A stretch of DNA of 64,000 nucleotides. Source: JBBRVW01 sp038246545. Lineage in GTDB: Bacteria; Actinomycetota; Actinomycetes; JACCUZ01. The stretch covers positions 10,093 through 74,092 of the forward strand of contig JBBRVW010000021.1 in assembly GCA_038246545.1 (NCBI GenBank), in the 5' to 3' direction. Below, one piece after another: positions 34,057 to 43,202 of this stretch. The translations under genes were made by a program, and so were the position numbers. Positions within the stretch are counted from its first letter, which is position 1; each line of letters begins with the position of its first letter. The notes beneath the pieces were generated by a model that saw nothing but the letters and a program-made list of their open reading frames with translations, made no database searches and was not told where the DNA came from.

Positions 34057-34775
34057 CGCAGGCCGTTGCCGACGGCCGCACCACCGGTGGCGACGTCGCC
34101 GCGGTGGAGGCGCTCGACGTACGCCGCAGCTACCAGCTCGACGGTGTCTCGGTGGAGGCGCTGCGCGGTGTGAGCCTGCGGATCGACCCGGGGGAGTACG
34201 TCGCCGTCGTCGGGCCGAGCGGCAGCGGCAAGTCGACCCTGATGCATCTCATGGGCTGCCTCGACCGGCCGACGTCCGGCGTGCTCCGGGTCGACGGCCG
34301 CGACCTGGCGATGCTGCGCGACGAGGAGCTCGCCGGGCTGCGCAACCGCACCATCGGGTTCGTCTTCCAGTCCTTCCAGCTCCTGGGCCGTACGTCCGCG
34401 ATGGACAACGTCGCCCTGCCGCTGGTCTACCGCGGCGTGCGCCGGTCGGAGCGGCGCGAGCGCGCCGAGGCCGCGCTGCGGGCGGTCGGCCTCGGCCACC
34501 GGCTGGAGCACCGGCCGTCGCAGCTGTCCGGCGGCGAGCAGCAGCGGGTCGCGATCGCGCGCGCCCTGGTGGGGGAGCCCCGGCTGCTGCTTGCCGACGA
34601 GCCGACGGGCAACCTCGACACCCGCAGCGGCACCGAGGTGATGGCGATCCTCGAGGGCCTGGTCGAGGACAGCGGCGTCGCGGTCGTCGTGGTCACCCAC
34701 GACCTGGAGGTCGCGGCGCTGGCCGCGCGCCGGGTGCACGTCCGTGACGGGCTGCTGGAGACGGATGCGCCATGA
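34053..34775 (+). CDS. MacB-like ABC transporter ATP-binding protein
   Basis: 240 residues from GTG 34053, which overlaps the adaptor stop by four bases (GTGA). Walker A GPSGSGKST, the Q-loop FQSFQLL, signature LSGGEQQ, Walker B LLLADEPTGNLD and switch THDLE are intact. The RSYQLDGVSVEALRGVSLRIDPGEYVAVVG opening is typical of the LolD/MacB class. It powers the permease encoded immediately downstream (ATGA overlap). Confidence 0.93.
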   Translation: MTQAVADGRTTGGDVAAVEALDVRRSYQLDGVSVEALRGVSLRIDPGEYVAVVGPSGSGKSTLMHLMGCLDRPTSGVLRVDGRDLAMLRDEELAGLRNRTIGFVFQSFQLLGRTSAMDNVALPLVYRGVRRSERRERAEAALRAVGLGHRLEHRPSQLSGGEQQRVAIARALVGEPRLLLADEPTGNLDTRSGTEVMAILEGLVEDSGVAVVVVTHDLEVAALAARRVHVRDGLLETDAP

Positions 34776-35956
34776 GGGCCGGGGAGGCGTTCCGCGTCGC
34801 GCTGGACGCCCTGCGGGCCAACCGGCTGCGCAGCGCGCTCACCATGCTCGGCGTCATCATCGGCGTCGCCGCCGTCGTGGTCCTCGTCGCGCTCGGCAGC
34901 GGTGCCAAGCAGGAGGTCGAGGACCAGGTCGAGGGGCTCGGCTCCAACATCATCATCGTCGTGCCGGGGAAGTTCGAGCTCGGCTCGGCGCCGTCGGTCA
35001 GCCGCCTCACCCTCGACGACGTCTCGCTGCTCGGCCGTGTCGTGGGTGACGAGCGGCGGGTCGCCGTCTCGGTCGCGTCCGGCGAGAACGTCGGCGTCGG
35101 CCGTCGCGAGACCTTCGTGACCGTCAACGGGGTCAACGAGAACGTGCCCAACGTCTTCGACCGGCCGCTGGCGCGCGGCGAGTACATCACCGGCTCCGAC
35201 GTCGACACCCGACGCCGGGTCGCGGTGCTGGGGTCGACCGTGGTGCGCCGCGTCTTCGGCGACGTCGACCCGCTCGGCCGGCAGGTCTCGATCGCCGGTG
35301 TGCGCTTCCGCGTCATCGGCGTCTTCGCCCCGGTCGGATCGACGTTCGGCGTCGACCGCGACACCGAGGTGCACATCCCGGTGACCGCGGCGCAGCGGTT
35401 GTTCGGCGTCGACCGGATCGACGCGCTCGCGGTCAAGGCACCGCGCGCTGACGACGTCGAGCCGCTGCAGAGGAAGCTCACGGCGGCGCTGACGGACAAG
35501 TACGACGGCGAGGAGTTCTCGGCGGTCACCCAGACACAGATCCTGGGCACCATCGGCCGGATCCTCGGCCTGCTCACCCTGGTGCTGGCGGCGATCGCGG
35601 CCATCTCGCTGCTGGTCGGCGGCGTCGGCGTCTCCAACATCATGCTGGTGAGCGTCCGCGAGCGGACCCGCGAGATCGGTCTGCGCAAGGCGCTCGGTGC
35701 CCGGCAACACGACATCTTGCTGCAGTTCCTCATCGAGGCTGTGCTGCTCTGCGTCGTCGGCGGCCTGATCGGCATCGGCCTCGGCGTCGGCGGCTCGCTG
35801 CTCGTCGCCGCGGTGTCGCCGCTGCCGGCGGTCATCGCCTGGTGGTCGCCGGTGCTCGCGTTCGCGGTGTCGGCGGCCGTCGGCATCTTCTTCGGGGTCG
35901 CCCCGGCCCGCCGGGCCGGACGGCTCGACCCGGTGGTCGCGCTGCGGTCGGAGTGA
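34772..35956 (+). CDS. MacB-like ABC transporter permease (FtsX family)
   Basis: 394 residues with the MacB plan: an N-terminal helix (LRSALTMLGVIIGVAAVVVLVAL, about residues 20-42), a periplasm-side MacB_PCD domain (about 45-260), and three C-terminal helices (about 270-295, 320-345 and 355-380) with the coupling motif SVRERTREIGLRKALGA and the final PARRAGRLDPVVALRSE. Single-unit permeases of this type dimerise. It is the last gene of the three-gene efflux operon. Confidence 0.93.
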   Translation: MRAGEAFRVALDALRANRLRSALTMLGVIIGVAAVVVLVALGSGAKQEVEDQVEGLGSNIIIVVPGKFELGSAPSVSRLTLDDVSLLGRVVGDERRVAVSVASGENVGVGRRETFVTVNGVNENVPNVFDRPLARGEYITGSDVDTRRRVAVLGSTVVRRVFGDVDPLGRQVSIAGVRFRVIGVFAPVGSTFGVDRDTEVHIPVTAAQRLFGVDRIDALAVKAPRADDVEPLQRKLTAALTDKYDGEEFSAVTQTQILGTIGRILGLLTLVLAAIAAISLLVGGVGVSNIMLVSVRERTREIGLRKALGARQHDILLQFLIEAVLLCVVGGLIGIGLGVGGSLLVAAVSPLPAVIAWWSPVLAFAVSAAVGIFFGVAPARRAGRLDPVVALRSE

Positions 35957-36002
35957 CGGTGGCTACGCGTGGGTCCGGCTGCCGCCGGGTAGCGTCAGGG
36001 CC

Positions 36003-37190
36003 ATGAGCGCGTCGGTCCTGGTCCCGTGGGACGAGGCGCTCGTCGGCTACGACTTCGGGCACGACCACCCGCTCAACCCGCTGCGCGTCGACCTCACCAT
36101 GAGGCTGGCCCGTGAGCTCGGCGTCCTCGACCACGCGACGGTCACGATGATGAAGCCGTCGCCGGCGACCGACGACGAGCTGTACCTCGTGCACGAGAAG
36201 GAGTACGTCGAGGCCGTCAAGGCCGCGGCCGCCGACCCGACCCGCGCCGACACCAGCCGCGGTATCGGCACCACCGACACCCCGGCGTTCCGGCACATGC
36301 ACGAGGCGTCCGCCCTCGTCGTCGGGGCCACGCTCGCCGCCGCCAGGTCGGTGTGGTCCGGCGAGACCGAGCACGCCGTCAACATCGCCGGGGGCCTGCA
36401 CCACGCGATGCCGGGCGCCGGCAGCGGGTTCTGCGTCTACAACGACCCGGCCGTCGCGATCGCGTGGATGCTCGAGCAGGGCGCCGAGCGCATCGCCTAC
36501 GTCGACGTCGACGTCCACCACGGCGACGGTGTCGAGCGGGCCTTCTGGGACGAGCCCAGGGTGCTGACCGTGTCGGTGCACGAGAGCGGGCGGTGGCTGT
36601 TCCCCGGCACCGGCTTCCCCGACGAGTGCGGCGGCCCCGGCGCCGAGGGCCGCGCGGTCAACCTGGCCCTGCCGCCCGGAACGACGGACAACGCCTGGCT
36701 CCGCGCCTTCCACGCGGTCGTGCCACCGCTGCTCGAGGAGTTCCGGCCGCAGGTGCTCGTGACCCAGCACGGCTGCGACAGCCACGTCATGGACCCGCTC
36801 GCCCACATGGGCCTCACCCTCGACGCCCAGCGGATGTCCTACGAGGCGCTGCACGACCTCGCCCACCGCTACGCCCACGGCCGCTGGCTGGCCACCGGTG
36901 GCGGCGGCTACGAGTTGGCGCAGGTCGTGCCGAGGGCCTGGACGCACCTGCTCGCCGAGGCGGCCGGCAGCCCGGTGCCGCCGGACACCATGGTGCCCGT
37001 GGGCTGGCGCGAGTACGTCGAGGAGCGCTACGGCCTCGCGACGCCGCAGCGGATGACCGACGGCGCGACCCCGCAGTGGCGCGACTGGTCCGAGGGCTAC
37101 GACCCGGCCGACGCCGTGGACCGCGCGGTCATGGCCACCCGCAATGCGGTGTTCCCCGCGAACGGTCTCGGCGGGCTGCTCGACCTGTGA
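36003..37190 (+). CDS. acuC: Acetoin utilization protein AcuC / class II-like histone deacetylase
   Basis: 395 residues of the HDAC superfamily. The His pair in GGLHHAMPG, metal ligands in VDVDVHHGDGVERAFW, the distal Asp in GCDSHVMDPLA and the tyrosine region GGGGYELAQV are all intact, so a zinc deacylase is expected. AcuC in Bacillus removes acetyl groups from acetyl-CoA synthetase. The start ATG is unambiguous, and DFGHDHPLNPLR is a family N-terminus. A phosphatase-like gene follows with a four-base overlap. Confidence 0.93.
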   Translation: MSASVLVPWDEALVGYDFGHDHPLNPLRVDLTMRLARELGVLDHATVTMMKPSPATDDELYLVHEKEYVEAVKAAAADPTRADTSRGIGTTDTPAFRHMHEASALVVGATLAAARSVWSGETEHAVNIAGGLHHAMPGAGSGFCVYNDPAVAIAWMLEQGAERIAYVDVDVHHGDGVERAFWDEPRVLTVSVHESGRWLFPGTGFPDECGGPGAEGRAVNLALPPGTTDNAWLRAFHAVVPPLLEEFRPQVLVTQHGCDSHVMDPLAHMGLTLDAQRMSYEALHDLAHRYAHGRWLATGGGGYELAQVVPRAWTHLLAEAAGSPVPPDTMVPVGWREYVEERYGLATPQRMTDGATPQWRDWSEGYDPADAVDRAVMATRNAVFPANGLGGLLDL

Positions 37191-38002
37191 GCGCCCTGAC
37201 GACGGAGGCGGTGCCGACCCGCGACGAGCTGCGCGAGCACCTGGTCGACGCGCTGATCGCCGGTGAGGTCCGTACCACCCGCGAGGACAACCTGGTCAAG
37301 TACGGCCTGCTCGCCGGGCGCGTCCCCAAGGCGATGTTCGGGCTGGAGCCGGCCGGTCGGTGGAACCTCGACGACGTCCTCGACCTGATGGTCGAGAAGG
37401 TCGGCGTCTCGCCGGACCGCAGCCACCTGCGTGGCCAGGACCGGATCGACCCGGACCTCACGATCGACGCGCTCGACCGGATGGCCGAGCACCTTGCTCG
37501 CGCCGCGCGCGACCGGTCCCGTGTGCTGCTCGCGACCGGCCACCCCGCAGGGCTGCTGGTCGTGCACATGGCGGCCGCCGCCGGGTTGCGCGCCGCCGGA
37601 GCGACCGTCCTCACCCCCGGTGCGGGGTTCGAGTGGAAGTCGACGACGCGGTGGGGCAGGGTCGACCGGCACGTCCGCTACGTCGGCGACGTCGGCGTCG
37701 CCAGCAGCGTCGGCAACCTCGACCACACCCACTCGCCCGCGCCCATGCGCGGCGTGCTCGCCGCGCTCGCGGCCGACGGTGCGGGACCCCCGGACCTGGT
37801 GATGGCCGATCACGGCTGGGCCGGTGCCGCCGGCCAGGCCGGTATCACCTCCGTCGGCTTCGCCGACTGCAACGACCCGGCACTGTTCGTCGGCGAGGCC
37901 GAGGCCGCCGTCGCGGTCTCCGTGCCGCTCGACGACAACGTCCCGCCGCACCGCTACGCCCCGATGACGGCGTATCTCCTGCGCGCCGCCGGCCTGCGCT
38001 GA
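37187..38002 (+). CDS. Phosphatase-like conserved protein linked to AcuC
   Basis: 271 residues from GTG 37187, overlapping the acuC stop by four bases. It contains RVLLATGHPAGLLVVHMAAAAGLRAAGATVLTPGAGFEW and VMADHGWAGAAGQAGITSVGFADCNDPAL, blocks seen in an actinobacterial family usually labelled phosphatase and found beside acuC. The His/Asp/Gly-rich segments are consistent with a metal- or phosphate-binding enzyme, but the activity has not been read directly from catalytic motifs. It has no membrane segment. Translational coupling suggests a function related to acyl-group metabolism. Confidence 0.7.
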   Translation: MSALTTEAVPTRDELREHLVDALIAGEVRTTREDNLVKYGLLAGRVPKAMFGLEPAGRWNLDDVLDLMVEKVGVSPDRSHLRGQDRIDPDLTIDALDRMAEHLARAARDRSRVLLATGHPAGLLVVHMAAAAGLRAAGATVLTPGAGFEWKSTTRWGRVDRHVRYVGDVGVASSVGNLDHTHSPAPMRGVLAALAADGAGPPDLVMADHGWAGAAGQAGITSVGFADCNDPALFVGEAEAAVAVSVPLDDNVPPHRYAPMTAYLLRAAGLR

Positions 38003-38081
38003 CCGCGTGGGAGCGAGCGCCGAGCGGGCGCAGCACCCGTTCGGGTGATCGATCCCCGGCGGTGCCGGCCGACACACACGT

Positions 38082-40064
38082 GTGAGATCTGTTCTGGAGC
38101 GGGTCCGGCAGCCCAGCCTGCTCGTCCGGGTGGCAGCGGTCAGCCTGGTGCTGGTCGTCGCCCTGGGCCTGCTCCTGAGCGAGCTGCTGTCCTCGATGAT
38201 CGCCCACCGGGCGTTGCAGGCGGCCCAGGACTCGGCGGTGCTCACCACGACCATCGCGATCCAGCCGCTGCTCACCCGAGGCGACCTCGTCGGGGGCATC
38301 CCGCCGGCCAAGATCGCCGCCCTCGACCGGGCGGTCCACGGGTCGCGCGCCGGCACCGAGATCGCGCGGATCAAGGTCTGGCGCGCCGACGAGCACCTGC
38401 TCTACGTCGCCGACCCGCACACGACGCCTGCCGCGGACACATCCGGCGGGCCGTCCCCCGAGCTTGCCGAGGCCCTGGCGGGCAAGGTCGAGGCCGAGAT
38501 CATCAGCACGACCGACGAGCCCGACAACATCGCGCTGCTGGAGCGCTACGCCAGCCTGCTCGAGGTCTATGTGCCGATCCTCTACGCAGGGGAGGCGGAG
38601 CCGGCCGGTGTCTTCGAGCTCTACCTGCCCTACGGCCCCGTCCAGCGCAGTGTCCGCGCCGACACCCTGCGCGCGGTCGGGCTGCTGGCCCTGGGCCTCC
38701 TGGTGCTCTGGCTGGCGCTGTTCCGGACCGTCGCGGCGGCCTCGCGTCGGCTGCGGGAGCACGCCGCCCGGACGGAGCACCAGGCGCTGCACGACTCGCT
38801 CACCGGGCTCGCCAACCGTCGGCTGCTCGACCTGGAGCTCGCCCGGGCGGTCGACCGGCCCGGAACACGGCCGGCCCTTGTCCTGCTCGACCTGGACCGG
38901 TTCCGCGAGGTCAACGACACTCTCGGGCACGACCGCGGCGACGAGCTGGTCCGGGAGATGGCCGGCCGGCTCGCGGCCCTGATCGGCCCGCACGACCTCG
39001 TCGCCCGCACCGGAGGCGACGAGTTCGCAGTGCTCCTCGCCGATGTCGACGGCGTCGAGTCGGCAGCTGTGCACGCCGAAGTGCTCCGGCAGGCCCTGTG
39101 CGAGCCGGTCCCGGTCGCGGGCGTCGAGGTCGCGCTCGGCGCGCGGGCCGGCGTCTCGGTGCACGGGGTCGACGCCGAGGACGGCCCGTCGATGTTGCGG
39201 CACGCCGACGTCGCCACCGAGGCCGCCAAGCTCGCGCATGTCGGCGTGCGCGCCTACGACGCGGCGCAGGACGAGCACAGCGCCGAGCGGCTCGGCCTGA
39301 TCGCCGACCTGTCCCGGGCCCTGGCCCGGGGCGAGCTGATCCTGCACTACCAGCCGAAGTGCGCCCTCGACGGCACCGTGCTCGGGGTCGAGGCCCTGGT
39401 CCGCTGGCAGCACCCACGGCGCGGGCTGGTGCCGCCGATGGAGTTCGTACCGGTGGCCGAGCGCACCGGCCTGGTGCACCCGCTGACCGAGCAGGTGCTC
39501 GACCTGGCCCTGGCCCAGGCTCGGCGATGGGTCGACGGCGGGACACCCGTCCCGATCGCGGTGAACATCTCGACCCGCAGCCTGCTGCAGCCCGGGTTCG
39601 CCGAGCAGGTCCTCACCGCGCTCGGGACCCACGGCGTGCCGAGCGAGCTACTGGGCCTGGAGATCACCGAGACCACGATCATGGAGGACCCGGAGTCCGC
39701 GCTGCTGGTGCTGACACGGCTGGCGGGTGCCGGCATCCGGCTCAGCATCGACGACTTCGGTACGGGCTACTCGTCGCTGGCCTATCTCAAGGCGCTCCCG
39801 GTCCACGAGCTCAAGATCGACCGGACCTTCGTCGCCGCGCTGACCTCGAGCGACCGCGACCGGGTCATCGTCGACTCGACCGTGGCGCTGGGCAACCGGC
39901 TGGGGCTCGAGGTCGTCGCCGAGGGCGTCGAAGATGCAGCGACGCTGGCCCAGCTGGGCGCCCTGGGTTGCCGGGTGGCGCAGGGCTACCTGCTCGGTCG
40001 CCCGGTGCCCGCCGACCAGCTCGTCGGCCTGCCGGTGCGCGACCGCCGGCTCACCTCGACCTGA
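38082..40064 (+). CDS. Membrane GGDEF-EAL cyclic di-GMP protein
   Basis: 660 residues. A membrane helix (about 17-38), an extracytoplasmic sensor of about 155 residues, and a second helix (about 200-218) are followed by GGDEF and EAL domains. The GGDEF signature is intact at residues 311-315 (ARTGGDEFAVLL). The EAL signature is intact at 437-439 (GVEALVRWQHP), with NISTRSL, DDFGTGYSSL and KIDRTFV downstream. The inhibitory I-site RxxD is not present: the position reads GPHD. Both synthesis and breakdown of c-di-GMP are therefore possible without product feedback at that site. The stand-alone gene begins at GTG 38082. Confidence 0.93.
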   Translation: MRSVLERVRQPSLLVRVAAVSLVLVVALGLLLSELLSSMIAHRALQAAQDSAVLTTTIAIQPLLTRGDLVGGIPPAKIAALDRAVHGSRAGTEIARIKVWRADEHLLYVADPHTTPAADTSGGPSPELAEALAGKVEAEIISTTDEPDNIALLERYASLLEVYVPILYAGEAEPAGVFELYLPYGPVQRSVRADTLRAVGLLALGLLVLWLALFRTVAAASRRLREHAARTEHQALHDSLTGLANRRLLDLELARAVDRPGTRPALVLLDLDRFREVNDTLGHDRGDELVREMAGRLAALIGPHDLVARTGGDEFAVLLADVDGVESAAVHAEVLRQALCEPVPVAGVEVALGARAGVSVHGVDAEDGPSMLRHADVATEAAKLAHVGVRAYDAAQDEHSAERLGLIADLSRALARGELILHYQPKCALDGTVLGVEALVRWQHPRRGLVPPMEFVPVAERTGLVHPLTEQVLDLALAQARRWVDGGTPVPIAVNISTRSLLQPGFAEQVLTALGTHGVPSELLGLEITETTIMEDPESALLVLTRLAGAGIRLSIDDFGTGYSSLAYLKALPVHELKIDRTFVAALTSSDRDRVIVDSTVALGNRLGLEVVAEGVEDAATLAQLGALGCRVAQGYLLGRPVPADQLVGLPVRDRRLTST

Positions 40065-40339
40065 TCCGGGCTCGCGACCTGCCGCGGCACCGCCCACCCG
40101 CCGCCGCCGCCCCCCCCACCCACCGGCCGGCCGACGGTCTCCGCGGCGGTGACGTCCCCCGTTGACACCACCCGGGGCACCCCGACGGCGGGCGCCGAAC
40201 GGGTGACCCCCACTGCCAGTTCCGGTCCCCCCTTTCCCAGGAGGCACATCCGCACCTACTCTGTGGGCCAGAGCGCGTACGCCTTTTGCGCACCGGTGGG
40301 GAAGCCGGCGCCCGTCACGTGCTGAAGGTCCGGTGCGTC

Positions 40340-40552
40340 ATGCCTGCTCAGGGTCCCAAGGACCGTCCGTTGTCCGAGGTCACATTCCTCACCGTCGCCG
40401 AGGTGGCGTCGGTCATGCGTGTCTCCAAGATGACCGTCTACCGGCTGGTGCACGCGGGCACGCTGCCTGCTGTCCGGGTCGGCCGCTCGTTCCGCGTGCC
40501 GGAGAAGGCCGTGCACGACTACCTCGACCAGGCCTACGTCGAGACTGCCTGA
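40340..40552 (+). CDS. Excisionase-like helix-turn-helix protein (Rv0500A family)
   Basis: A 70-residue MerR-like winged HTH: FLTVAEVASVMRVSKMTVYRLVHAGTLPAVRVGRSFRVPEKAVHDYL (about residues 16-62). It matches the small DNA-binding protein that precedes bS22 and the epimerase in M. tuberculosis (Rv0500A), and is not a phage excisionase in this setting. ATG 40340 is preferred, but an in-frame start at 40286 exists and the ribosome site is weak for both. Upstream, 40065-40339 holds C-rich DNA with an eight-C run (40110-40117) and no gene. Confidence 0.88.
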   Translation: MPAQGPKDRPLSEVTFLTVAEVASVMRVSKMTVYRLVHAGTLPAVRVGRSFRVPEKAVHDYLDQAYVETA

Positions 40553-40788
40553 GCGACTGCCTGACGCCTCGGCGTCCGCGATGACGGAGCCCCCGCCCAC
40601 ACCGCATCCGGCGGGGTGAGCGGGGGCGGCTTCGTCCATGAGGTGTCGCCGCCGGTCGGAGCCCCTCGGACCAGCGCCGGATCGCGCCCCGGCGCTCCCG
40701 GCGGGTAGGCTCGGGGCCCAGGCGTGGCGCCCGTGCGCCATTCGGCACCAGTGCCATCTCCTGCTACGCATCGACTCGAAGAGGTCCC

Positions 40789-40887
40789 GTGGGTTCCGTC
40801 ATCAAGAAGCGCCGCAAGCGCATGGCGAAGAAGAAGCATCGCAAGCTGCTGAAGAAGACGCGCGTCCAACGTCGCAACAAGAAGTAG
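40789..40887 (+). CDS. Small ribosomal protein bS22 (AURKAIP1/COX24 domain)
   Basis: A 32-residue, extremely basic protein: it begins VGSVIKKRRKRMAKKKHR and ends QRRNKK. This is the AURKAIP1/COX24 (mS38-like) peptide found in actinobacterial 30S subunits and called bS22 in mycobacteria. GTG 40789 is preceded by AAGAGG at a good distance. The neighbours (HTH gene upstream, epimerase downstream) are the same as in M. tuberculosis Rv0500A-Rv0500B-Rv0501. Such a short gene is often missed by gene finders. Confidence 0.9.
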   Translation: MGSVIKKRRKRMAKKKHRKLLKKTRVQRRNKK

Positions 40888-40951
40888 CACTCACGGGGGT
40901 TCCGGCCCCCGTGAGCCCCCGGGGGTAGGTGCCAGCGGAGGAGGGAGCGCG

Positions 40952-42001
40952 GTGGGCCGGGTCGTCATGGTGACCGGTGTGTCGCGCTACCTGGGCGGCC
41001 GCTTCACCCAGCTGCTCCAGGCCGACCCCGACATCTCCCGGGTCATCGGCGTCGACGTCGTCCCGCCCAAGGCCGACCTGGGTGACGCCGAGTTCGTGCG
41101 GGCCGACATCCGCAACCCCGTCATCGGCAAGGTCATCGCGCGCGCCGAGGTCGACACGGTCGTGCACATGGCCGTGCTGGCGACCCCGCTCGACGCGGGC
41201 GGGCGAGCGATGATGAAGGAGATCAACGTCATCGGCACCATGCAGCTGCTCGCCGCGTGCCAGAAGGCGCCCTCGGTCCGCAAGCTGGTGGTGAAGTCCT
41301 CGACCGCCGTCTACGGCTCGTCGCCGCAGGACCCGGCGATGTTCACCGAGGACCTCGAGCCGAACGCGATGGCGCGCAGCGGGTACGCCAAAGACTCCGT
41401 CGAGGTCGAGGGCTACGTGCGCGGCTTCGCCCGCCGTCGGCCCGACGTCGCCGTCACGACACTGCGGTTCGCCAACTTCGTCGGGCCTAGGGTCACGACC
41501 CCGCTCACGTCGTACTTCTCGCTGCCGGTCGTGCCGACCGTCCTCGGCTTCGACCCACGGATGCAGTTCGTGCACGAGCGCGACGGGCTCGAGGTGCTCT
41601 GGCGCTCGACGCTCGGCGACCACGGCGGCACGTTCAACATCGCCGGCGACGGCGTCATGACCCTGTCCCAGGCGATCCACCGGGCCGGTCGTCCGTCGGT
41701 GCCGCTGCCGCACCCGGCGGCACCCTGGATCGGCCAGGGGCTTCGCCGGCTGGGGCTCGCCGACTTCAGCGCGGAGCAGATCCGGTTCCTCACCTACGGC
41801 CGGGTCGTCGACACCAGTCGGATGCGCGACGTCCTGGGCTTCACGCCGCGCTACTCGACCCGCGAGGCGTTCGACGACTTCGTGACCGGCCAGAAGCTGC
41901 ACGGCCCGCTGTCCGCCGACGTGGTGCGGGTCGTCGAGGACAAGCTGGGCGACGTGCTCGCCTCCGCCGCGGGCCGCAGCCGGGTGGTGCGGCATGGCTG
42001 A
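40952..42001 (+). CDS. NAD-dependent epimerase/dehydratase (extended SDR, Rv0501/GalE2 type)
   Basis: 349 residues from GTG 40952. The N-terminal Rossmann start is VVMVTGVSRYLGGRF, a variant of TGxxGxxG. KSSTAVYGS gives the catalytic Ser/Thr region. The expected YxxxK is replaced by GYAKDS: the Tyr is kept but the Lys is two positions on, not four. Sugar-nucleotide epimerase activity is therefore uncertain and another NAD(P)-dependent role is possible. The stop overlaps the acyltransferase start by eight bases, so the two are coupled. Confidence 0.85.
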   Translation: MGRVVMVTGVSRYLGGRFTQLLQADPDISRVIGVDVVPPKADLGDAEFVRADIRNPVIGKVIARAEVDTVVHMAVLATPLDAGGRAMMKEINVIGTMQLLAACQKAPSVRKLVVKSSTAVYGSSPQDPAMFTEDLEPNAMARSGYAKDSVEVEGYVRGFARRRPDVAVTTLRFANFVGPRVTTPLTSYFSLPVVPTVLGFDPRMQFVHERDGLEVLWRSTLGDHGGTFNIAGDGVMTLSQAIHRAGRPSVPLPHPAAPWIGQGLRRLGLADFSAEQIRFLTYGRVVDTSRMRDVLGFTPRYSTREAFDDFVTGQKLHGPLSADVVRVVEDKLGDVLASAAGRSRVVRHG

Positions 42002-43154
42002 CGCCCGCGTCATCCCGATCGACGGCGGCGACGACCGGCGCCGAACCGGCACAGCAGCCGACGCCGTGGCCGCGGGCGCGTCCCGGGCCGGCAACGAGCG
42101 GGCCCGCCGTCGCCGTGGCACCCCGCTGCTCGACCAGGCCGAGGCCGCGGCAGCGGCGGTGGACGCCGAGAGCGTCGCCTCGGCGCAGGAGGGACGCCCC
42201 CCGAGGCCGGACCGACCGACGACGCCCCGGGCGGCCGACGCCGTCGGTCACGACGGTGCCGACGCCGACGAGGTTCTCCACCCGGATGTGCCGGAGGCCG
42301 GCCAGCCGGAGCTGCCGGAGTGGGAGCGCAAGGTGGCCTCGACGCTGGCGTTCGTCCGGCGGCGCATGACCGGCGACGTCGAGGTCGACGAGTTCGGCTT
42401 CGACGCCGAGCTCACCGAGAAGGTGCTGCTGGCCTCCGTACGACCGCTGTACGAGCACTACTTCCGGGTCGAGGCGCGCGGCCTGGAGCACATCCCGGCC
42501 GAGGGCGGGGCGCTGCTGGTCGCCAACCACTCGGGCACCGTCCCGCTCGACTCGGTGATGACCCAGCTCGCACTGCTCGACCACCACCCCGCGCACCGGC
42601 ACCTGCGGATGCTCGGCGCCGACCTGGTGTTCCAGACCCCGGTCGTGAGCACGCTCGCGCGCAGGAGCGGCACCACGCTGGCCTGCCAGGCCGACGCGGA
42701 GCGGCTGCTCGGCAAGGGCGAGCTGGTCGGCGTCTGGCCGGAGGGCTTCAAGGGCATCGGCAAGCCGTTCTCCGAGCGCTACAAGCTGCAGCGGTTCGGC
42801 CGCGGCGGCTTCGTCTCGGCGGCGCTCAAGGCGCGGGTGCCGATCGTGCCGTGCTCAATCGTCGGCGCCGAGGAGATCTACCCGATCCTCGGCAACGTCA
42901 AGACGCTCGCGCGCCTGCTCGGGCTGCCCTACGTTCCGGTCACGCCGACCTTCCCTTGGCTCGGGCCGCTCGGGGCGATCCCGTTGCCCAGCAAGTGGAT
43001 CATCGAGTTCGGCGAGCCGATCGCCACCGATGCCTACGACCCGGGATCCTCGGACGACCCGATGCTCGTCTTCAACCTGACCGACCAGGTCCGGGAGACC
43101 ATCCAGCACACTCTCTACCGGCTGCTGATGTCCCGGAAGTCGATCTTCTTCTAG
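41994..43154 (+). CDS. Lysophospholipid/glycerol acyltransferase family protein (Rv0502 type)
   Basis: 386 residues. The first 105 are a low-complexity, charged, probably disordered tail. The acyltransferase domain follows: VANHSGTVPLDSVM (the PlsC-type His motif, here with six residues between His and Asp), TTLACQADAERLLGKGELVGVWPEGFKG (acceptor-binding PEG motif), and PIVPCSIVGAEEIYP. It resembles the DGAT/TMEM68-like branch that sits beside the epimerase in mycobacteria. It should transfer an acyl chain to a glycerolipid at the membrane; exact substrate unknown. Confidence 0.87.
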   Translation: MADARVIPIDGGDDRRRTGTAADAVAAGASRAGNERARRRRGTPLLDQAEAAAAAVDAESVASAQEGRPPRPDRPTTPRAADAVGHDGADADEVLHPDVPEAGQPELPEWERKVASTLAFVRRRMTGDVEVDEFGFDAELTEKVLLASVRPLYEHYFRVEARGLEHIPAEGGALLVANHSGTVPLDSVMTQLALLDHHPAHRHLRMLGADLVFQTPVVSTLARRSGTTLACQADAERLLGKGELVGVWPEGFKGIGKPFSERYKLQRFGRGGFVSAALKARVPIVPCSIVGAEEIYPILGNVKTLARLLGLPYVPVTPTFPWLGPLGAIPLPSKWIIEFGEPIATDAYDPGSSDDPMLVFNLTDQVRETIQHTLYRLLMSRKSIFF

Positions 43155-43202
43155 GCCCGAGTGCGCCTCAGCGGCCCGGAGTGTCCACCAGCGCCAGCCT
43201 GC

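Noticed and set aside
40162..40190. TTGACA at 40162-40167 as a promoter for the HTH/bS22 block.
   Set aside because: The sequence 17 bases downstream is ACGGCG, not a -10 element, and no other spacing gives TANNNT.
40286..40552. Excisionase annotation as evidence of an integrated phage or plasmid.
   Set aside because: The gene is the conserved Rv0500A-type HTH protein in its ancestral neighbourhood, with no integrase, attachment site or phage gene present.
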